Shown here: positions 16,687-26,882 of the stretch, piece after piece
How positions within the stretch are numbered: position 1 is the stretch's first letter
How the letters are laid out: each line of letters opens with the position of its first letter
Assembly: GCF_024810105.1 (NCBI RefSeq)
Contig: NZ_JANUDX010000006.1
Coordinates: forward strand, 1-64,000
Direction: 5' to 3'
Length of the DNA: 64,000 nt
Source of the DNA: Stenotrophomonas sp. BIGb0135
GTDB taxonomy: Bacteria; Pseudomonadota; Gammaproteobacteria; Xanthomonadales; Xanthomonadaceae
Position numbers and translations under genes: made by a program
The notes under the pieces: generated by a model
What the model saw: only the letters and a program-made list of their open reading frames with translations
Databases searched by the model: none
What the model was told of the DNA's origin: nothing

Positions 16687-18846
16687 TTATTGCCTGCGGA
16701 CCGATTGCACGACCGACAACCGCCGTAGCCTGCGCATGACCTCGGCCAGATGGTTGCGGTCGCGGACCTGGATGTTGAACGCCAGCACCGCCGCGTTGAA
16801 ATCGCGATCCAGGTAGTCCACCCGCTCGATGTTGGAGTGGCTCTGCGCGATCGCCGCGGCCAGCTGGGCCAGCACGCCGGTGCCGTTCTCCACTTCCACC
16901 ACCAGCGCGGTGTCGTAATCGCCGGACACGGTGGTGTCCCAGCCGATCGGCACCCAACGTTCGGGCGACTTGCGCAACTCGGCCAGGTTGGGGCAATCCA
17001 TGCGGTGCACCACGATGCCCTTGCCGGCGGTGTGGTAGCCCATGATGTCGTCGCCGGGGATCGGCTGGCAGCAGTTGGCGAAACTGACCACGCCACGCTC
17101 GCTGCCGTTGATCAGGATCTTTTCCTGCGAATGGCGCGAATGCGCGCCGCCACGCAATTCGGCATAGGCCATCAGTGCCTGCGCGGCCTGGTTGGGCATC
17201 CAGTTGCCCAGTGCCACCTCGGCCAGCAGGGCCTCCAGGCGGGGATACCGGTGTTCGGCCAGGAACGCATCCAGGCGCCCCTTCGGCAGGCGCTCCAGCG
17301 AGCTGTCCATCGCCTCCAGCGCGCGGTCGAGCATGCGGTGGCCCAGCTGCACCGCGTCTTCGTGTTCCAGCTGTTTGAGCTGGTGGCGGATCGCGGTGCG
17401 TGCCTTGGAGCTGACCACGAACTCCAGCCACTGCGGCTTGGGCGTGGCCGAACGCGCGGTGATCACCTCCACCGTCTGTCCACTGACCAGCTTGGTACGC
17501 AGCGGCACCAGCTTCTTGTCCACGCGCGAGGCCACGGCCATGTTGCCCACGTCGGTGTGCACCGCGTAGGCGAAGTCCAGCGCGGTGGAATTGCGCGGCA
17601 GGGCCAGGATCTTGCCCTTCGGGGTGAACAGGTAGACCTCGTCCGGGAACAGGTCGACCTTGACGTTGTCCAGGAACTCCAGCGACGAGCCGGCGGCGCG
17701 CTGCGAGTCGATCAGTTCCACGATCCACGCATGCGCGCGGCTCTGCGCGCTGTTGGGCGAGTCGCCGCCGAATTTGTAGGTCCAGTGCGCGGCCACGCCG
17801 CGCTCGGCGATCAGGTCCATCTCCTCGGTGCGGATCTGCACCTCGATCGGCGACCCATACGGCCCGAACAGCACCGTGTGCAGCGACTGGTAGCCGTTGG
17901 CCTTGGGGATCGCGATGAAGTCGCGGAAGCGCCCGTCCAGCGGCTTGAAGGTGGCGTGCACCGCGCCGAGCGCGTGGTAGGCGCTGGGCACGTTGCGGAC
18001 GACCAGGCGGAAACCGAACACATCCATGACCTGGTCGAAGGATTTGTTCTCGTCGTGCATCTTGTTGTAGATGCTCCACGGGGTCTTGATGCGGCTGACC
18101 AGGCGGTGTTCCAGCCCTTCCTTGGCCAGGCGCTGGCTCAGCTGCACTTCCACCTGCGCCATCGCCTCGCGGCGGACCACCGGCTGGCTGCGGATGTGTT
18201 TTTCCAGGATCGCGTGGCGCCAGGGGTACAGCGCCTTGAAGCCCAGGTTCTGCAGTTCGCTCTTGACCAGGCTCATGCCCAGCCGCTGCGCGATCGGGGC
18301 GTAGATTTCCAGGGTTTCGCGGGCGATGCGGCCGCGCGCTTCGCGGCTCTGCGCGCCGAGGGTGCGCATGTTGTGCAGGCGGTCGGCCAGCTTGATCATG
18401 ATCACGCGCAGGTCGCGCGACATCGCCAGCAGCATCTTGCGGAAGCTCTCGGCGGCCGCTTCCTGGCGGTCGCGGAACTTCAGCTTGTCCAGCTTGGTGA
18501 CCCCGTCGACCAGCTCGGCCACGGCTTCGCCGAACTCGGCGGCCAGTTCTTCGCGGGTCAGCGGCGTGTCTTCGATGGTGTCGTGCAGGATCGCGGCGAT
18601 CAGCGCCTCCACGTCCAGGCCGAGCTCGGCCAGCACCTGCGCCACGGCGACCGGATGGGTGATGTAGGGCTCGCCGGACTTGCGGGTCTGCCCGGCATGC
18701 GCGGAGGCACCCACTTCCCAGGCACGGCGCAGCAACGGCAGCTGCTCGGGCGGCAGGTAATGCGCTGCGCGTTCGAGCTGGAGGACATAGTCGGGTACGG
18801 CCGCGCCGGGGGGCGTGGCGACCTTGGCAGTGGGGCCTGGGTTCAT
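16687..18846 (-). CDS. spoT: Bifunctional (p)ppGpp synthetase/hydrolase SpoT
   Basis: The product is 719 residues and controls the stringent-response alarmone. An HD hydrolase domain is intact (H64 in YITHPVAV, HDTIEDT at 88-94), followed by the synthetase domain (VFGFRLVV, AIPKANGYQSLHTVLFGP), a TGS domain (LFTPKGKILALPRNST) and a C-terminal zinc-finger/ACT region (SFANCCQPIPGDDIMGY). The intact HD motif and the RelA-like synthetase region argue for a bifunctional SpoT rather than a hydrolase-dead RelA. ATG at 18846 was chosen over one 36 bases upstream. rpoZ, gmk and yicC lie upstream on the same strand, as in the enterobacterial gmk-rpoZ-spoT order. Confidence 0.97.
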   Translation of the reverse strand: MNPGPTAKVATPPGAAVPDYVLQLERAAHYLPPEQLPLLRRAWEVGASAHAGQTRKSGEPYITHPVAVAQVLAELGLDVEALIAAILHDTIEDTPLTREELAAEFGEAVAELVDGVTKLDKLKFRDRQEAAAESFRKMLLAMSRDLRVIMIKLADRLHNMRTLGAQSREARGRIARETLEIYAPIAQRLGMSLVKSELQNLGFKALYPWRHAILEKHIRSQPVVRREAMAQVEVQLSQRLAKEGLEHRLVSRIKTPWSIYNKMHDENKSFDQVMDVFGFRLVVRNVPSAYHALGAVHATFKPLDGRFRDFIAIPKANGYQSLHTVLFGPYGSPIEVQIRTEEMDLIAERGVAAHWTYKFGGDSPNSAQSRAHAWIVELIDSQRAAGSSLEFLDNVKVDLFPDEVYLFTPKGKILALPRNSTALDFAYAVHTDVGNMAVASRVDKKLVPLRTKLVSGQTVEVITARSATPKPQWLEFVVSSKARTAIRHQLKQLEHEDAVQLGHRMLDRALEAMDSSLERLPKGRLDAFLAEHRYPRLEALLAEVALGNWMPNQAAQALMAYAELRGGAHSRHSQEKILINGSERGVVSFANCCQPIPGDDIMGYHTAGKGIVVHRMDCPNLAELRKSPERWVPIGWDTTVSGDYDTALVVEVENGTGVLAQLAAAIAQSHSNIERVDYLDRDFNAAVLAFNIQVRDRNHLAEVMRRLRRLSVVQSVRRQ

Positions 18847-19012
18847 GGCTGGAAGACTATGCCAGCGGCGGGATAACGGCAAACATCTGAACAGGGGAAT
18901 CGCCCCCGATGCGTCGCCCCATGGTCATCGCCCGCCGGTGATCGCGCGGCGCGCTGCGGCGAGCGACCGTGATCGCGACGCGGCGTCACCCTGATGTGCC
19001 GCGCCCAAACGC

Positions 19013-19040
19013 AGAACAGCCCGCCAAGGCGGGCTGTTCT
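19013..19040 (-). terminator. Terminator hairpin after rpoZ
   Basis: A 13-bp perfect stem (AGAACAGCCCGCC and its complement) with a two-base centre lies 25 bases past the rpoZ stop. It would separate the rpoZ transcript from spoT, so spoT probably has its own promoter in the 165-bp gap. Confidence 0.75.
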
Positions 19041-19064
19041 GGCAACAACGCACGACCAGGGCGA

Positions 19065-19364
19065 TCAGTCGTCGTTCTTGGACATGTCTTCGTCGGCGAC
19101 GACTTCGGCAGCGGCCCATTCCAGTGCTTCACGCTCGGCACGCTCGCGCTCGGCCTTCTCGACTTCGTCGATCAGGGCGTTGTCGATCTTGCGGGCGGCA
19201 ATTTCGCGCAGCGCCAGCACGGTCGGCTTGTCTTCGGTTTCGCTGTTGTCCAGGGTGGCCTGGACGCCATTGGCCAGCTGACGGGCGCGCTTGGACGCCA
19301 TCATGACCAGTTCGAAACGGTTGTTCACGACTTCCAGACAATCTTCTACGGTGATGCGGGCCAT
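19065..19364 (-). CDS. rpoZ: RNA polymerase omega subunit
   Basis: The 99-residue product starts [20 protein letters not shown], the classic omega N-terminus that wraps the beta' C-terminus and helps RNA polymerase assembly. The RARQL and [10 protein letters not shown] segments are conserved, and the C-terminus is acidic. ATG at 19364 was chosen over an upstream GTG/ATG that adds an unconserved 11-residue leader. It lies 120 bases downstream of gmk on the same strand. Confidence 0.97.
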   Translation of the reverse strand: MARITVEDCLEVVNNRFELVMMASKRARQLANGVQATLDNSETEDKPTVLALREIAARKIDNALIDEVEKAERERAEREALEWAAAEVVADEDMSKNDD

Positions 19365-19484
19365 GCGGGCTCCCGGCAACCAGTGACGGTTGCTCAATCG
19401 AATGAGGGAAAGGGGACGGATTGTACTCGCGGGGGCTGGACAAAATCAAGCCAACCCGCTAGCACCCTCTTGGGAATCAGTCAG

Positions 19485-20141
19485 TTAGGGCTGATCCTGG
19501 GTCAACAGGGCCTGGATCAGGCCCGCGTGGCGGACCTTCTGGGCCTCCCGGCGCAGGCGGCTGGCGGTGAAGATGGCGCAGAGTTCGTCCACCGCCGTCT
19601 CGAAGACCTCGTTGACGATCACGTAGTCGAAGTCGTTGAAGTGCAGCATCTCTTCACGCGCGGCGGCCAGGCGCTGGGCGATCACTGTCTCGCTGTCCTG
19701 CCCGCGCTTGCGCATGCGGTCCTGCAGCGCCTGCTTCGACGGTGGCAGGATGAACACGGTGACCGTGCCCGGCACCAGCTGACGGACCTGCTGGGCGCCC
19801 TGCCAGTCGATCTCCAGCAGGACGTCCTGGCCGGCGGCCAGCTGCGGCTCGACCGACTGCCGCGCGGTGCCCTTCCAGTCGCCGTGCACCCAGGCATGCT
19901 CGAAGAAGTCGCCGGCGGCGATCATCTGCTCGAACTCCTCGGCGCTGACGAAGTGGTAATGCTCGCCGTTGACCTCACCCGGGCGCGTGGCGCGCGAGGT
20001 GAACGAGATCGACAGCGCGATCTGCGGATCGCGCGCCAGGGTGGCATTGACGATGCTGCTCTTGCCGGCCCCGGAGGGCGCGGCCACGATGTACAGGGTG
20101 CCGCGCGCGGGCGCACCGACGGGCGTGGGCTGGCTGCTCAT
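19485..20141 (-). CDS. gmk: Guanylate kinase
   Basis: The product is 218 residues. The P-loop APSGAGKSS is at residues 21-29. The GMP-binding motif SFTSRATRPGEVNGEHYHFV and the IDWQGAQQVR segment follow. It phosphorylates GMP to GDP in nucleotide synthesis and also links to ppGpp metabolism. Its ATG overlaps the yicC stop by four bases (ATGA), so yicC-gmk is one unit, the same pairing as in many gammaproteobacteria. Confidence 0.97.
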   Translation of the reverse strand: MSSQPTPVGAPARGTLYIVAAPSGAGKSSIVNATLARDPQIALSISFTSRATRPGEVNGEHYHFVSAEEFEQMIAAGDFFEHAWVHGDWKGTARQSVEPQLAAGQDVLLEIDWQGAQQVRQLVPGTVTVFILPPSKQALQDRMRKRGQDSETVIAQRLAAAREEMLHFNDFDYVIVNEVFETAVDELCAIFTASRLRREAQKVRHAGLIQALLTQDQP

Positions 20142-20998
20142 TCGATGTTCTGCACCTGTTCGCGGATCTGGTCGATCAGCACCTTCAGTTCGACCGCGGC
20201 GTTGGACGTGCGGCTGTCCACCGACTTGGACCCGAGCGTGTTGGCCTCGCGGTTGAATTCCTGGAGCAGGAAGTCCAGGCGGCGCCCGACCGGCTCGCGC
20301 TGGGTGAACACCCGGCGGATTTCGACGATATGGCTGCCGAGCCGGTCCAGCTCCTCATCCACGTCCAGCTTCTGCAGCCACATCACCAGTTCCTGCTCGG
20401 CGCGGCCGGGGTCGACCGGGTGCGGCAGGTCGGCCAGGCGCGCGGCCAGCTTGGTGCGCTGGCCTTCGCGGATCAGCGGAATCAGCGTGGTGACCTCGGC
20501 AGCGATGCGCTCCACCCCGTCCACGCGCTCCTGGATGGCCGCGGCCAGCTTGTCGCCTTCACGCTCGCGCGCGGCCACGAAGCCATCCAGGGTGCTCTCG
20601 AGCAGGGCCAGTGCCTCGGCCTGCAGTGCGGCGGCGTCCACCGCCTCGCCCTGCATCACGCCCGGCACCTGCAGCAGTTCGGTGAAGCTCACCTGCAGGC
20701 TGGGGAACCCGGCCGCCAGCCGCGTGGCCAGCTCCCCGAGCTGGCCCAGCAGCGCATCGTTGACCACCAGCGCGCCGGTGACCTCCGGCGCGCGCAGGCG
20801 CATGACCAGGTCGATCTTGCCGCGGCTGCAGCGCGCGGCGACCCGCTCGCGCAGTTGCGGCTCCAGCGCACGCAGTTCCTCGGGCAGGCGCACGCCCACC
20901 TCCAGGAACCGGTGGTTGACCGAGCGCAGCTCACAGGCCAGCGTGCCCCAGCGCGTGGCGCGCTCGCCGCCGGCATAGGCGGTCATGCTTCGAATCAT
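20138..20998 (-). CDS. yicC: YicC family endoribonuclease
   Basis: The product is 286 residues starting [12 protein letters not shown], a conserved start that contains the SMTAYA/G family motif. The C-terminus carries the DUF1732 signature ([18 protein letters not shown], then [16 protein letters not shown]). YicC proteins are Mn/Mg-dependent endoribonucleases implicated in sRNA decay and stationary-phase survival. An ATG at 20986 within the motif is less likely. Divergent from rph, with about 120 bases holding both promoters. Confidence 0.94.
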   Translation of the reverse strand: MIRSMTAYAGGERATRWGTLACELRSVNHRFLEVGVRLPEELRALEPQLRERVAARCSRGKIDLVMRLRAPEVTGALVVNDALLGQLGELATRLAAGFPSLQVSFTELLQVPGVMQGEAVDAAALQAEALALLESTLDGFVAAREREGDKLAAAIQERVDGVERIAAEVTTLIPLIREGQRTKLAARLADLPHPVDPGRAEQELVMWLQKLDVDEELDRLGSHIVEIRRVFTQREPVGRRLDFLLQEFNREANTLGSKSVDSRTSNAAVELKVLIDQIREQVQNIE

Positions 20999-21117
20999 GC
21001 GGGTTTCCGGTGCTCTCAAAGTGCAAATGGTACCCTAGCGGTCTTCTCAGAGCCTCCTCGCCTGCCGGTCCCCGGTCCGGGCGCGGCCCTGCATCCCCTG
21101 ACTTACGGAAGCCAAGC

Positions 21118-21842
<725 letters not shown>

Positions 21843-21846
<4 letters not shown>

Positions 21847-22229
21847 ACCGTCGCATCGCCCTGACCACCCTGGTGGTGGCCGACTATGACGAGGCAATCG
21901 CCTGGTACACCGGCAAGCTCGGTTTCGCCCTGATCGAGGACATCGACCAGGGCGACAAGCGCTGGGTGGTGGTCGGACCGACCGACGGCAGCGCCGCGGC
22001 ACTGCTGCTGGCGCGCGCCAGCACCGACGAGCAGCGTGCGCGGATCGGCAACCAGACCGGCGGCCGGGTCGGCTTCTTCCTGAACACCGATGATTTCCGG
22101 CGCGACCATGCGGCCATGACCGCCCAGGGCGTGGAATTCCTGGAAACCCCGCGCGAAGAGGTGTACGCCACCGTGGCGGTGTTCCGCGACCTCTACGGCA
22201 ACACCTGGGATCTGCTGGAGCCGAAATGA
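21843..22229 (+). CDS. VOC (glyoxalase/bleomycin-resistance fold) family protein
   Basis: The product is 128 residues with one beta-alpha-beta-beta-beta pair typical of the vicinal oxygen chelate fold ([23 protein letters not shown] at the start, [10 protein letters not shown] at the end). The usual first metal-binding His is not obvious (the strand reads [10 protein letters not shown]), so catalytic activity is uncertain. ATGA overlaps on both sides place it strictly between rph and rdgB; its role is unknown. The substrate cannot be inferred. Confidence 0.85.
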
Positions 22230-22822
22230 TGAAACTGGTATTGGCCAGCGGCAACGCCGGCAAGCTGAAGGAACTGCAGGCCATGCTCGGCGACCTGCCA
22301 CTGCAGATCGTCGCGCAGGGCGAGCTGGGCGTCAGCGACGTGCCCGAAACCGGCCTGACCTTCGTCGAGAATGCGCTGATCAAGGCGCGCCATGCCTGCC
22401 AGAGCACCGGGCTGCCGGCGCTGGCCGACGACTCGGGCCTGATCGTGGATGCGCTCGATGGCGCGCCCGGCCTGTACAGCGCGCGCTATGCCGGTAGCCC
22501 CACCAACGATGCCGCCAACAACGCCAAGCTGCTGGAGGCGCTGCGCGGGGTCCCGGCCGAACGCCGCACCGCGCGCTTCTACGCGGTGATCGTGCTGCTG
22601 CGCCACGCCGACGACCCGCAGCCGCTGATCTGCGAAGGCAGCTGGGAAGGGGTGATCCTGGACGAGCTGCGCGGCAGCCACGGCTTCGGCTACAACCCGG
22701 TGTTCCTGGACCCGGCGCATGGCCTGACCGCGGCGGAGATGGAGCCGGCGCAGAAGAACGCCATCAGCCACCGCGCCATCGCCCTGCAGCTGCTCAAGCA
22801 GGCATTGCCCGCCTTGCTGTAA
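22226..22822 (+). CDS. rdgB: XTP/dITP diphosphatase (non-canonical purine NTPase)
   Basis: The product is 198 residues. It hydrolyses dITP/XTP to keep deaminated purines out of DNA. Motifs LASGNAGKLKEL (substrate and phosphate binding), LADDSGLIVDAL (metal-binding Asp) and GSHGFGYNPVF are intact. The start overlaps the VOC stop (ATGATGA); the second Met three bases later is equally plausible. The order rph-(VOC)-rdgB-hemW matches the gammaproteobacterial rdgB-hemW pair. Confidence 0.97.
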   Translation: MMKLVLASGNAGKLKELQAMLGDLPLQIVAQGELGVSDVPETGLTFVENALIKARHACQSTGLPALADDSGLIVDALDGAPGLYSARYAGSPTNDAANNAKLLEALRGVPAERRTARFYAVIVLLRHADDPQPLICEGSWEGVILDELRGSHGFGYNPVFLDPAHGLTAAEMEPAQKNAISHRAIALQLLKQALPALL

Positions 22823-22880
22823 TGCCCTCCCTGATGATGCCTGGAGAGCCGGCCCGCGGCCGGCACGACCGTTGAATTCC

Positions 22881-24104
22881 ATGCCACAGCCACACCACCA
22901 CTGCGACCACCTGCCCGGCGAACACTGCCCGGGCGACCACGATCACGCGCCGCGGCTGGTCCCGCCGCCGCTGTCGCTGTACGTGCACCTGCCGTGGTGC
23001 GTGCGCAAGTGCCCGTACTGCGACTTCAACTCGCACGCGGCCAAGGGCGAGCTGCCGTTCGAGGCGTACATCGACGCGCTGATCCGCGACCTGGACCAGG
23101 ACCTGCCGCTGGTCTGGGGCCGGGTGGTCAGCAGCGTGTTCTTCGGTGGCGGCACCCCCAGCCTGTTCCCGCCCGAGGCGATCGACCGCTTCCTGCAGGC
23201 CGCCTCGGCCCGGCTGCGTTTCGCGCCCAACCTGGAGGTGACCCTGGAGACCAACCCGGGCACCGCCGAGCACGGCCGCTTCGACCGCTACCGCGCCGCC
23301 GGCGTGAACCGGATCAGCTTCGGCATCCAGACCTTCAACGACGAAGCGCTCAAGCGCCTGGGCCGCATCCACGACAGTGGCGAGGCCGAGCGCGCGGTGA
23401 AGCTGGCGCAGGACGCCGGCTACGACAACTTCAACATCGACCTGATGTACGCGCTGCCGCAGCAGACGCTTGCGCAGGCCGAGCATGACCTGGAGCGCGC
23501 CTTCGCGCTGCAGCCCACGCACCTGTCGCACTACCAGCTCACCCTGGAGCCGAACACGGTGTTCTTCGCAAAGCCGCCGCAGGGCATCCCCGACGAGGAT
23601 TCGGCGTGGGACATCCAGGAACACTGCCAGCGGATGCTGGCCGAGGCCGGCTATGCGCAGTACGAGGTCAGCGCGTACGCAAAACCCGGCCGGCAGAGCC
23701 AGCACAACCTCAATTACTGGCGCTTCGGCGATTACCTGGGGATCGGCGCCGGCGCTCACGGCAAGATCAGCAGCGGTGCCGAAGAACACGTGCTGCGCCG
23801 CTGGAAGCACAAGCATCCCCAGACCTTCATGGACACTGCCGGCAGCGCAGCCTCGATCGGCGGCGACGACGTGATCGATGCGCCGCGCCTTCCGTTCGAG
23901 TACATGCTCAACCTGCTGCGGCTGCATGAAGGCTTCACCCTGAAGGATTTCGAATCGCGCACCGGCCTGCAACGGGCGGCCATCGCCACACCGCTGCAGG
24001 CGGCCATCGCGCGCGGCTGGATGACCCTGGACGGCGACCACGCCCGGCCCACCGAGCTCGGCCGACGCTTCACCAACGACGTCGTCGAACTCTTCCTCCC
24101 GTAG
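22881..24104 (+). CDS. hemW: Radical SAM heme chaperone HemW
   Basis: The product is 407 residues. The 4Fe-4S radical-SAM motif is CVRKCPYC at residues 40-47 (CxxxCxxC), without the extra Cys of HemN, which supports HemW (heme delivery) rather than coproporphyrinogen dehydrogenase. FFGGGTPSL, LETNPGT and FNIDLMYALP are typical. ATG at 22881 was chosen. The first 24 residues form an unusual His/Cys-rich extension with seven His and two Cys ahead of the conserved core. The TAG stop is the first TAG of a GTAG REP element. Confidence 0.94.
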   Translation: MPQPHHHCDHLPGEHCPGDHDHAPRLVPPPLSLYVHLPWCVRKCPYCDFNSHAAKGELPFEAYIDALIRDLDQDLPLVWGRVVSSVFFGGGTPSLFPPEAIDRFLQAASARLRFAPNLEVTLETNPGTAEHGRFDRYRAAGVNRISFGIQTFNDEALKRLGRIHDSGEAERAVKLAQDAGYDNFNIDLMYALPQQTLAQAEHDLERAFALQPTHLSHYQLTLEPNTVFFAKPPQGIPDEDSAWDIQEHCQRMLAEAGYAQYEVSAYAKPGRQSQHNLNYWRFGDYLGIGAGAHGKISSGAEEHVLRRWKHKHPQTFMDTAGSAASIGGDDVIDAPRLPFEYMLNLLRLHEGFTLKDFESRTGLQRAAIATPLQAAIARGWMTLDGDHARPTELGRRFTNDVVELFLP

Positions 24105-24125
24105 AGCCGACCGTTGGTCGGCTGC
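24101..24125 (+). repeat. SMAG-type REP, forward copy overlapping the hemW stop
   Basis: GTAGAGCCGACC-gtt-GGTCGGCT palindrome. Its first four bases supply the hemW TAG stop. An inverse partner lies at 24302-24326, so the two bracket the GATC-phased repeat. Confidence 0.9.
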
Positions 24126-24129
24126 TCTT

Positions 24130-24229
24130 GATCGTCTGCTCCTGATCCCCTGCTCCAGATCCCCTGCTCCAGATCCCCTGCGCCCGATCCCCTGCTCCCG
24201 ATCCCTGCGCCCGATCCCCTGAGTTGATC
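24130..24229. repeat. GATC-phased tandem repeat, 13-14 bp period
   Basis: GATC occurs at 24130, 24144, 24158, 24172, 24186, 24200, 24213 and 24226, with a unit close to GATCCCCTGCTCCA. It lies between facing REPs in the hemW-DUF1631 gap. A further imperfect palindrome (GTCGGCGG...CCGCCGAC) is at 24250-24273. No gene is present. Confidence 0.8.
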
Positions 24230-24301
24230 GTCTCCGCCCCTCGACTCCCGTCGGCGGCCCCGGATCCGCCGACGTGATCCGGCCCGGCAAGACCACGCAA
24301 C

Positions 24302-24326
24302 GCAGCCGACCAACGGTCGGCGCTAC
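24302..24326 (-). repeat. SMAG-type REP, inverse copy
   Basis: GCAGCCGACC-aac-GGTCGGCGCTAC is the inverse partner of the copy at 24101. Together they form a BIME-like pair with a 176-bp centre. Confidence 0.85.
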
Positions 24327-24404
24327 GGTCGGGGTATCCCTTCTGGCGGTGACCGGGCGAAAACGTTAGATTCTGTGCTCTCAGGGGAGCTGGAACTACA
24401 ACGG

Positions 24405-26882
24405 ATGTCTGCGTCCGCACCTTCATCGTCCCACGCCGATCCGGCCCGTTTCGCCCACGTGGCCGCGCCGCCGCGCGTGCGCCGGCTGCTGGCAGCCCTG
24501 CATGCGCTGGCGGCGCAGACCCTGGCCAACCCGCTCAAGCTGACCATCGTGGAACTGGAACGCGAGCTGTTCCGCGACGCCGAACGGGCGCGCAACAGCC
24601 AGATCCAGGCCGACATCTACGCCCAGACCCGGCGCCTGCACGAGATCAACGCCCAGTTCGCGCCGCGCTTCCTGGAGGAACTTGCCGAGACCCTGGCCAA
24701 CCTGCGCCAGCCACGCGTGCGCCACGTGCCGGCCGTCTCCCCTGCCGCGATGTCGGCGACCACGCTCACCCTGGTGGCAGACACCGACATCGATCGCGAC
24801 ATCGTGCTGGTGGACATCATCCGCCGCGAATCGCAGCGCTCTGCCAGCGCGCTGCAGCTGCTGGGGCAGCGCTTCGGCGTGCTCGCCGCCGGGCCCGAAT
24901 TCGACGTCGAGGACATGCCGTTCGGTCCGCAGGTGCTGTGCCGGATCGTGCGCGGCCTCGGCGAGCAGTTCGAGCTTGGGCTGGAAACCCAACTGGCGCT
25001 TTACCGCGTGTTCGACCGCCAGTTGATCGAGCGCCTGGGCGAGCTGCTGGAGCGCGCCAACATCCTGCTCGGCCACGAAGGCATCCTGCCCGGGCTGGTC
25101 TACACCCCGTACCTGGCGCGCTCGGCCACCACCCGCCGGATCGTCACCGGCCCCGAGCGCACGGCCACCCCGCGTGAAGGCGGCAAGGTGACCCGCCCGC
25201 TGACCGGCTGGAGCGGCTCGGCCCAAAGCGGCAGTTGGGCAGCCATGACCAGCGAAGCGATGGGCGACCTGCCTGCGTCACTGCGGCCGGCCGCCGCCGA
25301 GCCGGTGGCCGCAGTGGCGACCGCATCCCCTTCGTCCGGCGCGGACGCCGTGGGCGCCGCTGCACAGGACCTGTCCGCGCCGGCCATGTCCGCACTCCAC
25401 CAGTTGCTGGATGCCGCCCGTCACGCCAGTGCCGGCGGCACGCCCGGCGTCGCTGGCCAGACCGGTGCCGGCGCGCCCGGCGGTCCGGCCGAGATCGGCG
25501 CGACCGCGCCTGCCCCCGGCCCGTCCAGCGCCCCCCCGCCCGCCCCGGGCCCGCCGCCGGTCGCCGTGGCCAGCGAGGCCGTGCACGCCACCCTGGCCAA
25601 GCTGCAGGCGCAGAGCGTGGGCAGCGGCGGCGCGCGGCGCAGCATGGCCGACCTGCACAACGCGCTGCTGGCCCAGATGCGCGCCGACCATGGCCCGCAG
25701 GCCGCGCTGACGGTCAAGGACAACGACACCTTCGACCTGCTGGACATGCTGTACGGGCAGATCCAGCGCGAGGTCCGCCCGGACGCGGTGGCCGCCGACC
25801 TGCTGGCGCGGCTGCAGGTGCCGGTGGCCCGCGCAGCCCTGTCCGACCCGGCGTTCTTCGTGCGCGACCAGCACCCGGCACGCGAGCTGCTCAATGCCGT
25901 GGCCGAGGCGGGCGCCAACTGGCTGGGCGAGGAAGACGTCGACCCGCAACTGGTGCAGAAGCTGGGCCGCGCGGTCGACCAGGTGGTCAGCGACTACCAG
26001 GGCGACGCAGCGGTGTTTGAGACCGCCAACGAGGATGTCCAGCAGCATTTCCGCGCCTTGGCGCACAAGGCCGAACTGGCCGAGCGGCGCCACGTGGAGG
26101 CCGCGCGCGGCAAGGAACGCCTGGAGGCCGCCAAGCAACAGGCCGGGGCCAGCATCGAGCACCTGTGCGCCCGCGCCGAGCCGCCGCGCTTCGTGCAGTC
26201 GCTGCTCAAGCAGGCCTGGTCGGACGTGTTGACCCTGACCCTGCTGCGCCACGGCGACGATTCCGAGCAATGGCAGCAGCGCGAGCAGGAAACCGCACGC
26301 ATCGCCGACGTCACCTGCCAGGCGCCGGGCAGCGCGCCCAGCGACGCCGAACTGGGCAGCCAGGTGGAAACCGCGCTGACCCAGGTCGGCTACCACCAGG
26401 ACGAGGCGGCGGCGATCGCTCGCCGGCTGTCCACCCCCGGCGGCGAGGACGACAGCAGTTCGCGCACCGAATTGACGGCACGGATCCGCGCGCGCACCCG
26501 GCTGGGTGAGCAGGCCGAAGGCAACGAAGCGCGCAAGGTCGCGCCGCTGGCGCGCAACATGGCCGAAGAAGACTGCTACCGGCAGCTGCGTACGCTGCCG
26601 TTCGGTACCTGGTTCGAGTTCACCACCAACCAGCAGGGCGACCTGCGCCGTCAGCGCCTGTCCTGGTACAGCCTGGTCACCGACAACGCGTTGTTCGTCA
26701 ATCCGCGCGGGCAGAAGGTCGGCGAACATTCGCTGGACGCGCTGGCCAGGCTGATGGCGCATGGCCAGGTCCGGCTCGTCAGCGAAGACAAGAGCCGCCT
26801 GATCGACCGGGCCTGGCAGGCCACGCTGCGCACGCTGCGTTCGCTGGCCGGCAACGCCCCCACCGTGGAGAGCGCGCAGTGA
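24405..26882 (+). CDS. DUF1631 family protein
   Basis: The product is 825 residues, the usual size for this family (often mislabelled thymidine phosphorylase). It is mostly alpha-helical and soluble. A low-complexity Ala/Pro/Gly linker spans about residues 280-400. The C-terminus has the conserved WFEFTTNQQGDLRRQRLSWY segment and ends with basic helices. ATG at 24405 was chosen; GTG at 24375 is a possible alternative. The stop overlaps the next gene (GTGA), which encodes a PilZ protein with an intact c-di-GMP motif, and this suggests a shared role in c-di-GMP signalling. That is inference; the biochemical function is unknown. Confidence 0.88.
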   Translation: MSASAPSSSHADPARFAHVAAPPRVRRLLAALHALAAQTLANPLKLTIVELERELFRDAERARNSQIQADIYAQTRRLHEINAQFAPRFLEELAETLANLRQPRVRHVPAVSPAAMSATTLTLVADTDIDRDIVLVDIIRRESQRSASALQLLGQRFGVLAAGPEFDVEDMPFGPQVLCRIVRGLGEQFELGLETQLALYRVFDRQLIERLGELLERANILLGHEGILPGLVYTPYLARSATTRRIVTGPERTATPREGGKVTRPLTGWSGSAQSGSWAAMTSEAMGDLPASLRPAAAEPVAAVATASPSSGADAVGAAAQDLSAPAMSALHQLLDAARHASAGGTPGVAGQTGAGAPGGPAEIGATAPAPGPSSAPPPAPGPPPVAVASEAVHATLAKLQAQSVGSGGARRSMADLHNALLAQMRADHGPQAALTVKDNDTFDLLDMLYGQIQREVRPDAVAADLLARLQVPVARAALSDPAFFVRDQHPARELLNAVAEAGANWLGEEDVDPQLVQKLGRAVDQVVSDYQGDAAVFETANEDVQQHFRALAHKAELAERRHVEAARGKERLEAAKQQAGASIEHLCARAEPPRFVQSLLKQAWSDVLTLTLLRHGDDSEQWQQREQETARIADVTCQAPGSAPSDAELGSQVETALTQVGYHQDEAAAIARRLSTPGGEDDSSSRTELTARIRARTRLGEQAEGNEARKVAPLARNMAEEDCYRQLRTLPFGTWFEFTTNQQGDLRRQRLSWYSLVTDNALFVNPRGQKVGEHSLDALARLMAHGQVRLVSEDKSRLIDRAWQATLRTLRSLAGNAPTVESAQ

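Noticed and set aside
16750..18876. 708-codon open frame opposite spoT
   Set aside because: Antisense shadow of an unambiguous SpoT gene.
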